Shown here piece after piece: positions 1 through 7,666 of a DNA stretch of 48,184 nt; the first letter of the stretch is position 1, and each line of letters opens with the position of its first letter. A model generated the notes under the pieces. That model did no database searches. It had not been told where the DNA came from and saw only the letters and a program-made list of their open reading frames with translations. The DNA is taken from contig NZ_JACAFP010000003.1 of NCBI RefSeq assembly GCF_015354505.1, positions 1 through 48,184 on the forward strand. The letters run 5' to 3'. The position numbers were made by a program, and so were the translations under genes. Origin of the DNA: Microbacterium sp. UFMG61. GTDB lineage: Bacteria; Actinomycetota; Actinomycetes; Actinomycetales; Microbacteriaceae.

Positions 1-90
1 CCCCATCCGCCCGGCCCGGCCTCGCCCGCCGCGGCTGCCCCCGCTCCCCATCCGCCCGGCCCGGCCTCGCCCGCCGCGGCTGCCCCCGCC
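1..90. repeat. 45-bp tandem duplication at the window edge
   Basis: Bases 1-45 are repeated almost exactly at 46-90 (C-rich, with CCCATCCGCCCGGCCCGGCC at the head of each unit). It lies just beyond the stop codon of the minus-strand S8 peptidase. I cannot tell from the window whether it belongs to a further coding sequence to the left or is intergenic. Confidence 0.8.
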
Positions 91-93
91 CGG

Positions 94-1668
94 CTACCCC
101 CGCTCGACTGGGGCAGGCAGCGTCGTGAGCACGGCGGCGACCGCTTTGGCCGCGGCATCCGCCCTCACGCCCTGCGCCGGAACCGTGCCGAGCTGGGCGG
201 CGATGCGCCCCGCGACGTAGGGAGCCGCGAACGACGTGCCGCTCCAGATCGCGAATCCGCCGCGGTAGTCGTCGGGGTCGATGGTCTCTCGCCGCAGGCC
301 GTCGACGTCTGCCTTGGTCATGGCCTGCTCGCCCCCGACGAACGCCGGGGAGGTGCTCACGACGGCCGCTCCCGGGGCATACACCTGCACCCACGGCCCG
401 ACGTTCGAGAAGAGAGCGACCGACCGCGACGACGGGTTGAGCGCACCCACCGAGACGTGCGGCGCGTCCGTGTCCGGGTGGATGCCGTTGTCGGCGCCGG
501 GCCAGGGCCAGAGGGATGCCGGGAACGACGGCCGATCGATCGCATCGTTGCCCGCCGAGCACACGACCACGCAGCCGAGCTCCCGGGCCGTGGTCAGCAG
601 GGCGTTGAGCGTCGTGCTGAACTGACCGTCGACCGGGGTCTCGTGGTAGTACCCGAGCGACAGGTTCAGCACGTCGATCGGGTGCCCGGTCTTCGGGTCT
701 TCGCGGTGACGGCGCAGCAGCTCGACGACCTGCGCCACGGTGATGAGGAACGTGCTCTCGTCGATCACGCCGAGCGCCCCGGCCATGCGGATCGACAGGA
801 TGTCGGCATCCGGCGCGGTCTGCCGGATGATGCCCGCGATGAAGGTGCCGTGCCCGGCGACCGCATCGATCTCGCCGTCGAGCTGTCCGTAGAGGTCGGG
901 GTAACGCTCGGGATCGGCGTCGTCGGTGAGTCCGACCGGCACCCCGTCGAGCTCGATGTGCCGGGTGACGACGTCGTCGGGCAGCCAGTCGTGCACGCCG
1001 CATCCGGTGTCGAGCACCGCCACGACCGGCCGGCGGCCGCGCTTCGGAGCAGCGCTGCGCAGCGGCGCCGGGCCGAGCCAGGCGACCGGCTGTCGCGCGC
1101 CGCGGCCCGGTTCGAGATAGTCGTCGCTGCCGCCGGCGCCTCCCGCGCCGCGCACCGGGTTGGTCCGGCTGAACGGGTTGGTGCGGCTGAAGGGATTCGT
1201 GCGGCTGAACGGATTGAGCCCGACCGGGTCGATCGAGAGTACATGCTCGAGGCTGGTCCTCGGCATCGGGGTTCCCGTGCTGCGTCGGGCGCGCTGCAGC
1301 ACGCGCCAGGCATCCGGGGGCACCGGTGACTCGCCGCGTGTCGGCTCATCGGGCGTCGTGAGGTGCGCTCGGAGGAACCCGGGCACTCCGGGCACCAGCT
1401 GGTCGGCGGAGCGCACCGCGTCGGGCGACTCGATGTCGAGATTCCAGCCGAACGAGCCGGCGGCTTCTCGGAGCGCGCGGATCTCGCGGTCGTACGCCTC
1501 CTGGCCGTTGTCGACTTGATCCTGAGTGATCAGCAGACGCTCCTGCAGGTACGCGGTCGGGAATGCGCGAACGCCGTCGACCGGCTCGACGGACGGATCC
1601 AGCGCCGTGCCTCGGCGGATCGACCCCTCTGCGCGGTCCTGCCAGCTCCACCCCTTGGGCTGCTCCAT
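94..1668 (-). CDS. S8 family (subtilisin-like) serine peptidase, no signal peptide
   Basis: A 524-residue subtilase. The triad is visible: Asp220 in VLDTGCG, His273 in GHGTFIAG and Ser479 in SGTSFAAP; the oxyanion Asn lies in CSAGND. The ~150-residue N-terminal part is alpha-helical and has no signal peptide or transmembrane segment, so the enzyme probably acts in the cytoplasm, unlike mycosins. Between this part and the catalytic domain lies a threefold NPFSRT repeat (residues about 152-172) encoded by an 18-bp tandem repeat, followed by a Gly-rich linker. It is third in a minus-strand set after a sigma factor and a small beta-rich protein. Similar sigma/S8 sets with CHAT or TPR proteins are, as I recall, found in other actinobacteria, so a protease-triggered stress or conflict pathway is an inference. 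Substrate unknown. Confidence 0.9.
   Translation of the reverse strand: MEQPKGWSWQDRAEGSIRRGTALDPSVEPVDGVRAFPTAYLQERLLITQDQVDNGQEAYDREIRALREAAGSFGWNLDIESPDAVRSADQLVPGVPGFLRAHLTTPDEPTRGESPVPPDAWRVLQRARRSTGTPMPRTSLEHVLSIDPVGLNPFSRTNPFSRTNPFSRTNPVRGAGGAGGSDDYLEPGRGARQPVAWLGPAPLRSAAPKRGRRPVVAVLDTGCGVHDWLPDDVVTRHIELDGVPVGLTDDADPERYPDLYGQLDGEIDAVAGHGTFIAGIIRQTAPDADILSIRMAGALGVIDESTFLITVAQVVELLRRHREDPKTGHPIDVLNLSLGYYHETPVDGQFSTTLNALLTTARELGCVVVCSAGNDAIDRPSFPASLWPWPGADNGIHPDTDAPHVSVGALNPSSRSVALFSNVGPWVQVYAPGAAVVSTSPAFVGGEQAMTKADVDGLRRETIDPDDYRGGFAIWSGTSFAAPYVAGRIAAQLGTVPAQGVRADAAAKAVAAVLTTLPAPVERG
1157..1219 (-). repeat. 18-bp tandem repeat encoding NPFSRT
   Basis: Three units (1157-1174, 1175-1192, 1193-1210) and a partial fourth encode the repeated hexapeptide NPFSRT inside the S8 peptidase gene. 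Units differ at a few positions but keep the frame. Copy number could vary between strains and alter the spacer between the N-terminal and catalytic domains. Confidence 0.85.
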
Positions 1669-1828
1669 CGTCGGTCCTCTCCTCGCGGGCGGACCCGCGT
1701 CCTGTGCGGGCGGACCCCCGAGGTGCGGGAGCGGCCCTGCGGTGTGTGCGGGGGGATCCCGCGAGGTGCGGGATCGGCCCCGCGGTGTGCGGGATCGGCC
1801 CCGCGGTGTGCGGGCCGGCCCGTGTGGA
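1669..1828. repeat. Intergenic G-rich tandem repeats between S8 peptidase and upstream gene
   Basis: The 160-bp gap is built of degenerate GTGCGGG/CCCGCGG units. It includes one perfect 21-bp tandem pair (1767-1787 and 1788-1808; core TGCGGGATCGGCCCCGCGG). The units are near-palindromic and could fold in RNA. No clear promoter is visible in it, so the peptidase is probably transcribed from upstream through this repeat. Confidence 0.75.
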
Positions 1829-2311
1829 TCACAACTCGAACTGCGGGGTCGACAGCGTGCGCTGCTCGTCGCCGACCGTCGTGGTGAGGCGCACGAGCGT
1901 CAGCCCGTCGGTCACGTCATCGAACACGAAGCGACCCGTGTCACTCGCGGTCGTCGTGCGGATGCTCTCGCCCTGCGCGAGTTCGATCAGGCCGGACGCC
2001 GTGTCGACCCAGCCGTCGATGCGATGCGCCCCGCTCGCCGTGCCGGTGACGTGCAGGAGGATGCTCGTGGTGCCGTCGCTGAACTGCAGGGTCAGCGCGT
2101 CGGCGTCGCCGCGCACCGCACCCAGAGGCTCGTCGATCAGGGTGAGCAGCGCGTACTCCTCCGACAGGCCCTCCGCCGCGACGGCCGCGATCATCCGATC
2201 GATCAGCGCAGCCGGCATCGGGTCGACGTCGCGCCAGAGCGATCTCAGGTGCGCGAACAGCTCGGCATCCTCGTGGGCGTCCGCGCGGTTGCCGCCGTCG
2301 TTCTCAGTCAT
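1829..2311 (-). CDS. Small beta-sandwich (carboxypeptidase-regulatory-like) protein of the sigma/S8 set
   Basis: A 160-residue protein. The ATG overlaps the sigma-factor stop as ATGA. Residues 1-60 are helical; the rest reads as alternating strands ending in a GRFVFDDVTDGLTLVRL-type segment, which resembles the carboxypeptidase regulatory-like beta-sandwich fold. The position immediately downstream of a sigma factor is where an anti-sigma factor would sit, but I see no zinc-binding HxxxCxxC motif and no transmembrane helix, so that role is not supported. A much longer reading frame runs upstream but crosses the sigma gene and is not coding. Confidence 0.75.
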   Translation of the reverse strand: MTENDGGNRADAHEDAELFAHLRSLWRDVDPMPAALIDRMIAAVAAEGLSEEYALLTLIDEPLGAVRGDADALTLQFSDGTTSILLHVTGTASGAHRIDGWVDTASGLIELAQGESIRTTTASDTGRFVFDDVTDGLTLVRLTTTVGDEQRTLSTPQFEL

Positions 2312-2943
2312 GAGCCGCCCTCCGTCCGCGGTGTCGGGGCGTCGAGCAGGTCGCGCAGTTTGGCGAGGCAGCGCTTGCGCGTCGGTCCGATGCTGCCGAC
2401 CGGCATCGCGAGGTCGGCGGCGAGCCGCGCGTAATCCGGGCGTTCCTCGAAGGCGATCACGCGCAGCAGACGCTGGCACCGCTCGGCGAGACGCTGCACG
2501 GCAGACCAGAGTCGACGGTTCTCGTCTCCCGTCGCGGCGTGGTCTTCGGCCGACTGCTGCTCCGGCAGCAGGGCGTCGAGAGCATCCGTCTCCGTCGTGT
2601 CGACGCGGTTGTGGGCTTTGCCCGCCCGCCAGGCCTCGCGCCGCGCGGTCGTCGTGAGCCAGGCCGACACGGCCTTCGGGTCGGCGATCGAGCGGTGCCC
2701 GCGCACCAGTTGCAGCCACGTCGTCTGGATGACGTCTTCGGCCAACGTGCGCTCGAGCCCGTAGGCGCGCACGACATGCCAGAGCACAGGGGTCATCAGC
2801 CGCACGAGGTCGTCCATCGCGCGGCTGTCGCCGTCCCGCCATGCGTCGAAGAGGTCGGCGGCGCGCTTCCAGCGTGCCGCTCCGTCGTCCGGTGCAGGAT
2901 CGAGGGCGGCGCCGTCGGGTGCGCCGTCGATCATGAGTCCCAT
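2308..2943 (-). CDS. RNA polymerase sigma-70 family (ECF-like) sigma factor
   Basis: About 211 residues. Region 2 is clear around residues 30-110 (LFDAWRDGDSRAMDDLV, then DVIQTTWLQLVRG followed by a WLTTTARREAWR segment), and region 4 is a C-terminal helix-turn-helix around residues 150-200 (YARLAADLAMPVGSIGPTRK). It directs RNA polymerase to a small regulon. The start is uncertain: ATG codons at 2943 and 2934 are both possible and neither has a strong Shine-Dalgarno; I chose 2943. It is the first gene of the set with the beta-rich protein and the S8 peptidase. No anti-sigma factor is evident next to it. Confidence 0.85.
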   Translation of the reverse strand: MGLMIDGAPDGAALDPAPDDGAARWKRAADLFDAWRDGDSRAMDDLVRLMTPVLWHVVRAYGLERTLAEDVIQTTWLQLVRGHRSIADPKAVSAWLTTTARREAWRAGKAHNRVDTTETDALDALLPEQQSAEDHAATGDENRRLWSAVQRLAERCQRLLRVIAFEERPDYARLAADLAMPVGSIGPTRKRCLAKLRDLLDAPTPRTEGGS

Positions 2944-3142
2944 TGTGATCACACAGGTAAGGAGCTCGGCAAGAGCCCGGTGATACATGGACTGGGTATG
3001 TTTTTCGGAATATCGGCGGGGATGCGGTCGGCGCGGGATGCCGGTCGGCGCGAGGTGCGGGATGACGAGTGGTGGGCCAGCCAGCCAGCCGGCCAGCCTG
3101 GCCATGCCAGAGGCAGGATGCAGTGGGCGATAGCGTGGAGGG

Positions 3143-3361
3143 GTGATCGCCCTTGCTGTCGTCCTCTTCCTCAACGCCGCCTTCAACGTGCTGGTGTGGC
3201 CGCGGTTCTACAAGCGCGTCGCGAACGACCCGCGGGCGCGCGATGCCGACGGCAGGGCCACGACCTTCCTCAAGGTGCACGCGGTGCTGATCGCGATCGC
3301 CCTGGTGCTCGCGCTGGTCTCGGTGGTCGTCGGAGTCGCGGCGCTCGCCGGCGCGCTCTGA
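3143..3361 (+). CDS. Small two-helix membrane protein, SCO4848-like
   Basis: A 72-residue protein with two hydrophobic segments (about residues 1-18 and 45-70) separated by a charged loop containing WPRFYKRVANDPRARD. Length and pattern match the small actinobacterial SCO4848-type membrane proteins, whose function is unknown. The GTG start is fixed by an in-frame TAG 12 nt upstream and by a -10 hexamer TAGCGT (3131-3136) ending 6 nt before the start. That spacing indicates a leaderless transcript; the GGAGG just before the GTG is too close to act as a Shine-Dalgarno. Confidence 0.8.
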   Translation: MIALAVVLFLNAAFNVLVWPRFYKRVANDPRARDADGRATTFLKVHAVLIAIALVLALVSVVVGVAALAGAL

Positions 3362-3364
3362 CTC

Positions 3365-3823
3365 TCAGTCGCCGGCGATGGGCTGCTGCAGTTCGGTGAT
3401 CCAATCGGTCTGGTCTTCGGACTCGGACTGCAGGTAGACCTCGCGGCACGCTCCCCGGGCTTCCGCGCCCCGGGCGGTGATCGCCTCGTTGAGGGCGCGC
3501 CAGCTGTCGTCGATCGTCGCCATGGCCCCGTGGTGGGTCGTGGCGAAAGCCGCTTCGACGGCCGGAAGCTCGACGATGACGACATCGTCGACCGCAGGGC
3601 CGTCGTAGGTGAACCCGACCGTGATGCGAACGCCGTGCCTGTCCATGTCGTACTCGGCGATCGGCAGCCCGGGGGCCGCTCCGGATGCCCGAAGCGCGTC
3701 TTCCACGCGGTCGAACAGCGGTCCCACGACGGCGGCGACCTCGGGCTGTGTGCCGACGGTCTCGGACAACGCGGCGAGTCGCACGAAGGGAAGCGGCTTC
3801 TCGGTGATCTGCATGTCGGACAT
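3365..3823 (-). CDS. GyrI-like effector-binding domain protein
   Basis: A 152-residue stand-alone small-molecule-binding (GyrI/AraC effector-binding) domain. It starts MSDMQITEKPLPFVRLAA, has the family's repeated strand-helix pattern, and ends with the typical WITELQQPI strand. No DNA-binding domain is attached. Such proteins bind hydrophobic ligands or hydrolyse cyclopropanoids in some cases; the ligand here is unknown. The start at 3823 is chosen because AGGAG lies 7 nt upstream; the longer reading frame starting at 3880 lacks a ribosome binding site. It converges with the membrane gene at 3143-3361. Confidence 0.82.
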   Translation of the reverse strand: MSDMQITEKPLPFVRLAALSETVGTQPEVAAVVGPLFDRVEDALRASGAAPGLPIAEYDMDRHGVRITVGFTYDGPAVDDVVIVELPAVEAAFATTHHGAMATIDDSWRALNEAITARGAEARGACREVYLQSESEDQTDWITELQQPIAGD

Positions 3824-3977
3824 CGTCGTCTCCTCAGGTCGGTGGCTGGTGGCGCCGAGCCTACGCGGGGACACCGACATCGGTCCACGAGGAGCCCCAC
3901 CGCGTCGACGACCACGCGCAGCTCAGCGCAGTACAGCACGGCGCAGCGCCGCACACGCGAGGTTCGTCGCCTCTCGG

Positions 3978-4235
3978 TTAGCGGTCGTCCGCGACGACGG
4001 TCGCTTCTGCGCGCTCGTCCGCTGCACGCGCCAGGCGTTTCACCGCGCGACTGTCGACGACGTACCGCCACGTCGACATCACCGCGCCGCCGAAGACGAT
4101 CACCACACTGACGGAGGACCACCACTCGGGTCCGACGCCGTCCACCAGCATCTGCACGCCGAGGCCGAAGCTGAGCATCGCCAGCAGGAGCGCCCACCGG
4201 CCGTCGTCGTCCGCACGCGTGCTGTCGTCGTCCAC
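3978..4235 (-). CDS. Small two-helix membrane protein, unknown function
   Basis: About 85 residues: an acidic N-terminus, two hydrophobic segments (around WALLLAMLSFGLGVQMLV and VSVVIVFGGAVMSTW), then a charged cytoplasmic tail. I chose the GTG at 4235 because the -10 hexamer TAGGCT (4243-4248, minus strand) ends 7 nt upstream, giving a leaderless start; an in-frame GTG at 4256 would place the promoter inside the gene. Function not recognised. Confidence 0.65.
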   Translation of the reverse strand: MDDDSTRADDDGRWALLLAMLSFGLGVQMLVDGVGPEWWSSVSVVIVFGGAVMSTWRYVVDSRAVKRLARAADERAEATVVADDR

Positions 4236-4292
4236 GCGTGTCAGCCTAGGGAGCACTCTCCGATATCTCGGTATGGGAGGTTCCCCGTCGGG

Positions 4293-5684
4293 TCAGGCCC
4301 TCTCGTACTGCGTCGCGTGCTCGGCCCACCGCGACTCGACCGGCAGGGCGCGGAGCGCACGGTTGCCCAGGGCGAGCGCGACGGCGACCATGCAGAGCGC
4401 CGCGCACACGAGGATCGTGGCCTCGCGGCCGATCCAGGTGAGCCCGAACCCGGCGATCAGGGGCGCGAGCGGCAGCGCGCCCATGCCCAGCACGCCAGCG
4501 GCGCTGTTCGCCCGACCCAGCAGCTCGGTCGGGGTGGCGACCATGAAGTAGCCCATCATGCCCGCGTTGAGGGCGGGCAGCAGCAGCACCGAGGCACCGA
4601 GCACGACCACGATCGCCCAGGGCTCGGTCACCATCGCGAGCGCCGCCGAGCCGAGTGCCGCGACCGACAGCCCGCTGATCGCGAGCACGCCGGCGCGGAA
4701 TCGGGGCACGAGCATCGGCGCCACGATCGCGCCGACGAGCATGACGGCCCCGACCGCGGCGCTGAGCGATCCGATGAGCAGCTCGGAGTATCCGGCCTGC
4801 TGCAACGCGTAGATCGTGGTCGTGATCGCCGCGTTGAACCCCAGGTTGATGATCGTGATGATGAGCAGCACGCCGCCGAGGTCGGGCCGGGAGAGCAGCC
4901 ACGAGAACCCCTCGCGCAGCTCGGCCCACGCACCGGTCTTCGCAGGGGCGGTCGCGGGGGCGGCGACCGCGGCGGCCTCCGCACTCAGCTCGGAGGGAAA
5001 ACCCAGACCATCGCGCGCGTCGACGGCGGGTCCGTCGGCGACACGCTCCGCGGCAGCATCCTCGTCTCCGTTATGCGCCACCGCCGTCGGGGAGCGGGTG
5101 CCGCGCAGCATCCCTGCCGTGACGGCGGCCACCACATGGCACACGGTCATCGCGACGCCGACGAGCCAGCCTCCGACACCGAGCAGCAGGCCGCCGAGGG
5201 GGCCGCCGGCCAGCTGCAGCGCGGCATCACGACCCTGATTCGCGGCCTGCGCCCGGCCCATCGCGCCGTCGGGCACGAGTTCTTTCAGCGCGCTCTCACC
5301 CGCGACGTCGAAGAGCCCGCTGCGAGCGGCGAGCAGCACGTTCGCTGCGAGGAGCGTGCTGAAGGTGAGCGCATCGGCGAGCGCGAGCAGTGTGAAGGCC
5401 CCCGAGAGCAGGATGCCCAGGAGCGACCCGAGCAGCATGAGCGCGATGCGTGGATGCCGGTCGGCGAGGATGCCGCCGGCGAGCGTGAACACGAGGCGCG
5501 CGACCATGCCCGCGCCCCCGATGATGCCGGCCTGCGCGGGGTCGTTCGTGACGATCAGCGCCAGCAGCGGGATCGCGAAGCCGAAGAGCGCGGCGGAGAG
5601 GCCCTTGCTCGTGTCGCTCACGAGCCAGGTGAGGTAGCGGGCGTTCCGCCACAGTCGGTGTGGCGCGGTCGCGGTGGTGGTCAT
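4293..5684 (-). CDS. MFS transporter (probable drug exporter)
   Basis: A 463-residue major facilitator with about 12 transmembrane helices. The loop-2 motif appears as GGILADRHPRIALM. A long, low-complexity cytoplasmic linker separates the two six-helix halves (roughly residues 190-250). Part of this linker (about 224-230, reading DGLGFP) is encoded by GGAAAACCCAGACCATCG, which is also found in a palindrome in the phnC-like gene. The start at 5684 fits a leaderless -10 TACCGT ending 7 nt upstream. It is divergent from the ArsR-like gene at 5760, and the palindromic operator between them suggests repression by that regulator. Substrate unknown. Confidence 0.88.
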   Translation of the reverse strand: MTTTATAPHRLWRNARYLTWLVSDTSKGLSAALFGFAIPLLALIVTNDPAQAGIIGGAGMVARLVFTLAGGILADRHPRIALMLLGSLLGILLSGAFTLLALADALTFSTLLAANVLLAARSGLFDVAGESALKELVPDGAMGRAQAANQGRDAALQLAGGPLGGLLLGVGGWLVGVAMTVCHVVAAVTAGMLRGTRSPTAVAHNGDEDAAAERVADGPAVDARDGLGFPSELSAEAAAVAAPATAPAKTGAWAELREGFSWLLSRPDLGGVLLIITIINLGFNAAITTTIYALQQAGYSELLIGSLSAAVGAVMLVGAIVAPMLVPRFRAGVLAISGLSVAALGSAALAMVTEPWAIVVVLGASVLLLPALNAGMMGYFMVATPTELLGRANSAAGVLGMGALPLAPLIAGFGLTWIGREATILVCAALCMVAVALALGNRALRALPVESRWAEHATQYERA

Positions 5685-5698
5685 GGGCTCCACGGTAG

Positions 5699-5740
5699 TT
5701 GCGCAAGAAAAGTTGCGCAAGACTCATTGCGCAACTTTTC
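5699..5740. promoter_or_regulatory. Operator array: three TTGCGCAA boxes in a 14-bp perfect inverted repeat
   Basis: The self-palindromic octamer TTGCGCAA occurs at 5699-5706, 5713-5720 and 5727-5734, exactly 14 bp apart. The second and third lie inside a perfect 14-bp inverted repeat (GAAAAGTTGCGCAA at 5707-5720, its complement at 5727-5740, 6-bp spacer). The array sits between the -10 hexamers of the divergent MFS gene (TACCGT) and ArsR-like gene (TAGACT), so binding would block both promoters. Confidence 0.85.
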
Positions 5741-5759
5741 CTGCGGATAGACTGCGGGG

Positions 5760-6353
5760 ATGGGCGAGGGTGCGAAGGGCGAGCGGCAACAGGCGGATCA
5801 GGTCTGGATGACGTCGGCGATGCTCAAGGCGTACGCGCACCCGCTGCGGCGTCAGATGCTGCGACTGTTCGCGCGCCGCGAGCACCTGCGCGCGGCCGAT
5901 GTCGCGGCCGACCTCGAGGTGCCGGCCAACAGCGCGAGCTTCCACCTGCGGGTGCTGGCCGACGCGGGGCTCATCGAAGAAGCTCCCGAGCACGCCCGCG
6001 ACCGTCGCGACAGGGTCTGGAAGTCGCGCAAGGGCGCGATGAGCGTCGGCGGTCCGGAGCATCCGGTGCCCGACGAGGCGCTGGGCAGCGCCATGATCCG
6101 ATCGATCGCCGATGACCATCAGGCCATGATGGCGCGCGTCATCGCGTGGACGCCCGAGTACGTGTCGAGGCGCACCGCCGAAGTGCACGCCGCGTTTTCG
6201 CAGCGCATGGTCCGCCTCACCGAGGCGGAGTTCGACGCCCTGATGGATCGTGTGCAGGACGTCATCTCCGACGCAGTGGGCGCCCACGACAAGGACGACC
6301 CGGCCGGACGCCCCTGGCAGATCGACATCCTCGCGGCCGACGACACGATCTGA
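5760..6353 (+). CDS. ArsR/HTH_20-type winged-helix transcriptional regulator
   Basis: A 197-residue regulator. The winged helix-turn-helix spans about residues 15-90 (LKAYAHPLRRQMLRLF, then VAADLEVPANSASFHLRVL), followed by a wing and a C-terminal helical dimerisation or ligand domain. No metal-binding cysteine cluster is visible, so a metal sensor is unlikely. The ATG is 6 nt after the -10 hexamer TAGACT (5748-5753), indicating leaderless translation. It is probably autoregulatory and represses the divergent MFS exporter through the TTGCGCAA array. Confidence 0.87.
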   Translation: MGEGAKGERQQADQVWMTSAMLKAYAHPLRRQMLRLFARREHLRAADVAADLEVPANSASFHLRVLADAGLIEEAPEHARDRRDRVWKSRKGAMSVGGPEHPVPDEALGSAMIRSIADDHQAMMARVIAWTPEYVSRRTAEVHAAFSQRMVRLTEAEFDALMDRVQDVISDAVGAHDKDDPAGRPWQIDILAADDTI

Positions 6354-6368
6354 ACTCGGTCGACGTTC

Positions 6369-7496
6369 TCAGTCGAGGCCGTCGTCGACCTCGTCGTCGG
6401 GCGCGCGCTGGCCGCTGAGGATCAGGATGCGGCGCAGATGCATCGCCGCGAGCACGCCGGGCCCCATCGAGCGCCGCACATCGATCGTGCGGTCGTCGAC
6501 CGTCTCGAGCAGAAGGCGGATCGCGCGCGCGGCCTCGCCCCGCACCCGGTGATCCTCGGAGGTGAGCGGCTCCTGCTGCGCGATCACCTCGGCCACCGCA
6601 TGGCAGGCCGCCGACAGGGGATCGGGCAGCGCGGGGTCGAGATCGAGCGCGCCCGGCCGATCCCAGATGGTGTCGGCGATCTCGTCGGAGATGTCGCGGA
6701 TCAGGTGCGCGATGCGATCGAGCGCCTCGAGCTCGGCATGGATGTGCCGGGTCTCGCCGCGTCGTCCGCGTGCCCTGACGTTGCCGCGTCGGCTGTCGTC
6801 GGCGTCGGACAGGGCGGTGCGCAGTTCGGAGGTCGTGTCGGCGAGCGACGCCGCATCGTCGGCCCATTTCTCGTGCTCGGGCGGCCACGACTCCGACACG
6901 GCGGATCCGATGTCGTGCAGGTGGGCGCTCAACTGATCGCGGAAGGCGTCGACCCGCGCCGCGGCGGCGAAAGTCAGGGGAGCGGGGGCGATCACGACGT
7001 TGACGATCAGGCCGATCACGATGCCGACCGCCATCTGCACGAGGTAGCCGAGCGAATAGTCGTCCGCGTTCTGCCCGCCGACGATCAGCACGAACAGCGC
7101 GGCGACGGGCACGTACTCCCGGGCGGCGCCGAACCAGCCCGTGCCCGCCACGAGCATGCCGACTCCCACCACGGCGGGCACCGTCCACCAGGTCGGGCCG
7201 ACCGTCATCACCACGAGCAGAGCGAGACCGATTCCGGTCGCGAGGCCGAGCAGGGTCTGCAGGCCCGATCGCACCGAGCCCATGAGCGTGGGATACATGC
7301 TCACGAGTGCGCCGAGCGGGGCGTAATAGGGGTACTCGTCGGTGACGCCGGGAGTGTGCGGGGCGATCAGCCACGCGAGCCCGACGGCGAGCGTCGTCTT
7401 GGCGACGAGCAGCAGACGTGCCGGAAGCACGGCCTCGCGGATCTCGTGCGCGGCCCCCGAACGGCGGGCGCGCAGTCGCGTGCTGATGGTGTTCAC
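6369..7496 (-). CDS. FUSC-family (aromatic acid exporter-like) membrane protein
   Basis: About 375 residues. The N-terminal half has roughly six hydrophobic segments (residues 30-190, including LLLVAKTTLAVGLAWLI and TLLGLATGIGLALLVVM). The C-terminal half is soluble, helical and charged. This matches FUSC-like proteins that export aromatic acids or related compounds. The GTG at 7496 is chosen because the upstream ATG at 7544 would include the -10 hexamer TAGCGT (7528-7533) and a GGGAGGAG Shine-Dalgarno-like stretch inside the gene; the spacing of that stretch to 7496 is rather long. It converges with the ArsR-like gene with only 15 nt between. Confidence 0.8.
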   Translation of the reverse strand: MNTISTRLRARRSGAAHEIREAVLPARLLLVAKTTLAVGLAWLIAPHTPGVTDEYPYYAPLGALVSMYPTLMGSVRSGLQTLLGLATGIGLALLVVMTVGPTWWTVPAVVGVGMLVAGTGWFGAAREYVPVAALFVLIVGGQNADDYSLGYLVQMAVGIVIGLIVNVVIAPAPLTFAAAARVDAFRDQLSAHLHDIGSAVSESWPPEHEKWADDAASLADTTSELRTALSDADDSRRGNVRARGRRGETRHIHAELEALDRIAHLIRDISDEIADTIWDRPGALDLDPALPDPLSAACHAVAEVIAQQEPLTSEDHRVRGEAARAIRLLLETVDDRTIDVRRSMGPGVLAAMHLRRILILSGQRAPDDEVDDGLD

Positions 7497-7617
7497 GGCA
7501 TCCCTTCGTCTCCTCCCCTGCAGAGCGACGCTAGCCGTCGGCATCCGCTTCTCCCAACGGGTTGCGTGGGGAGCGCGGGCCGGGTAGCGGGCCGGGTGCG
7601 ATGGCGCGGGACGCGAC

Positions 7618-7650
7618 GACGCCGGCCGCCCTGTGCGGGCGACCGGCGTC
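7618..7650 (-). terminator. Stem-loop terminator after the GntR-ABC operon
   Basis: Inverted repeat GACGCCGG (7618-7625) / CCGGCGTC (7643-7650) with an additional inner GCCC/GGGC pairing. It lies just downstream of the permease stop on the minus strand. There is no T-tract, as is common in high-GC actinobacteria. Confidence 0.65.
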
Positions 7651-7666
7651 ATCGGCGGGACTGCGA

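Noticed and set aside
1829..2311. Anti-sigma factor
   Set aside because: The position fits, but there is no zinc-binding anti-sigma motif or membrane helix; the fold looks like a beta-sandwich.
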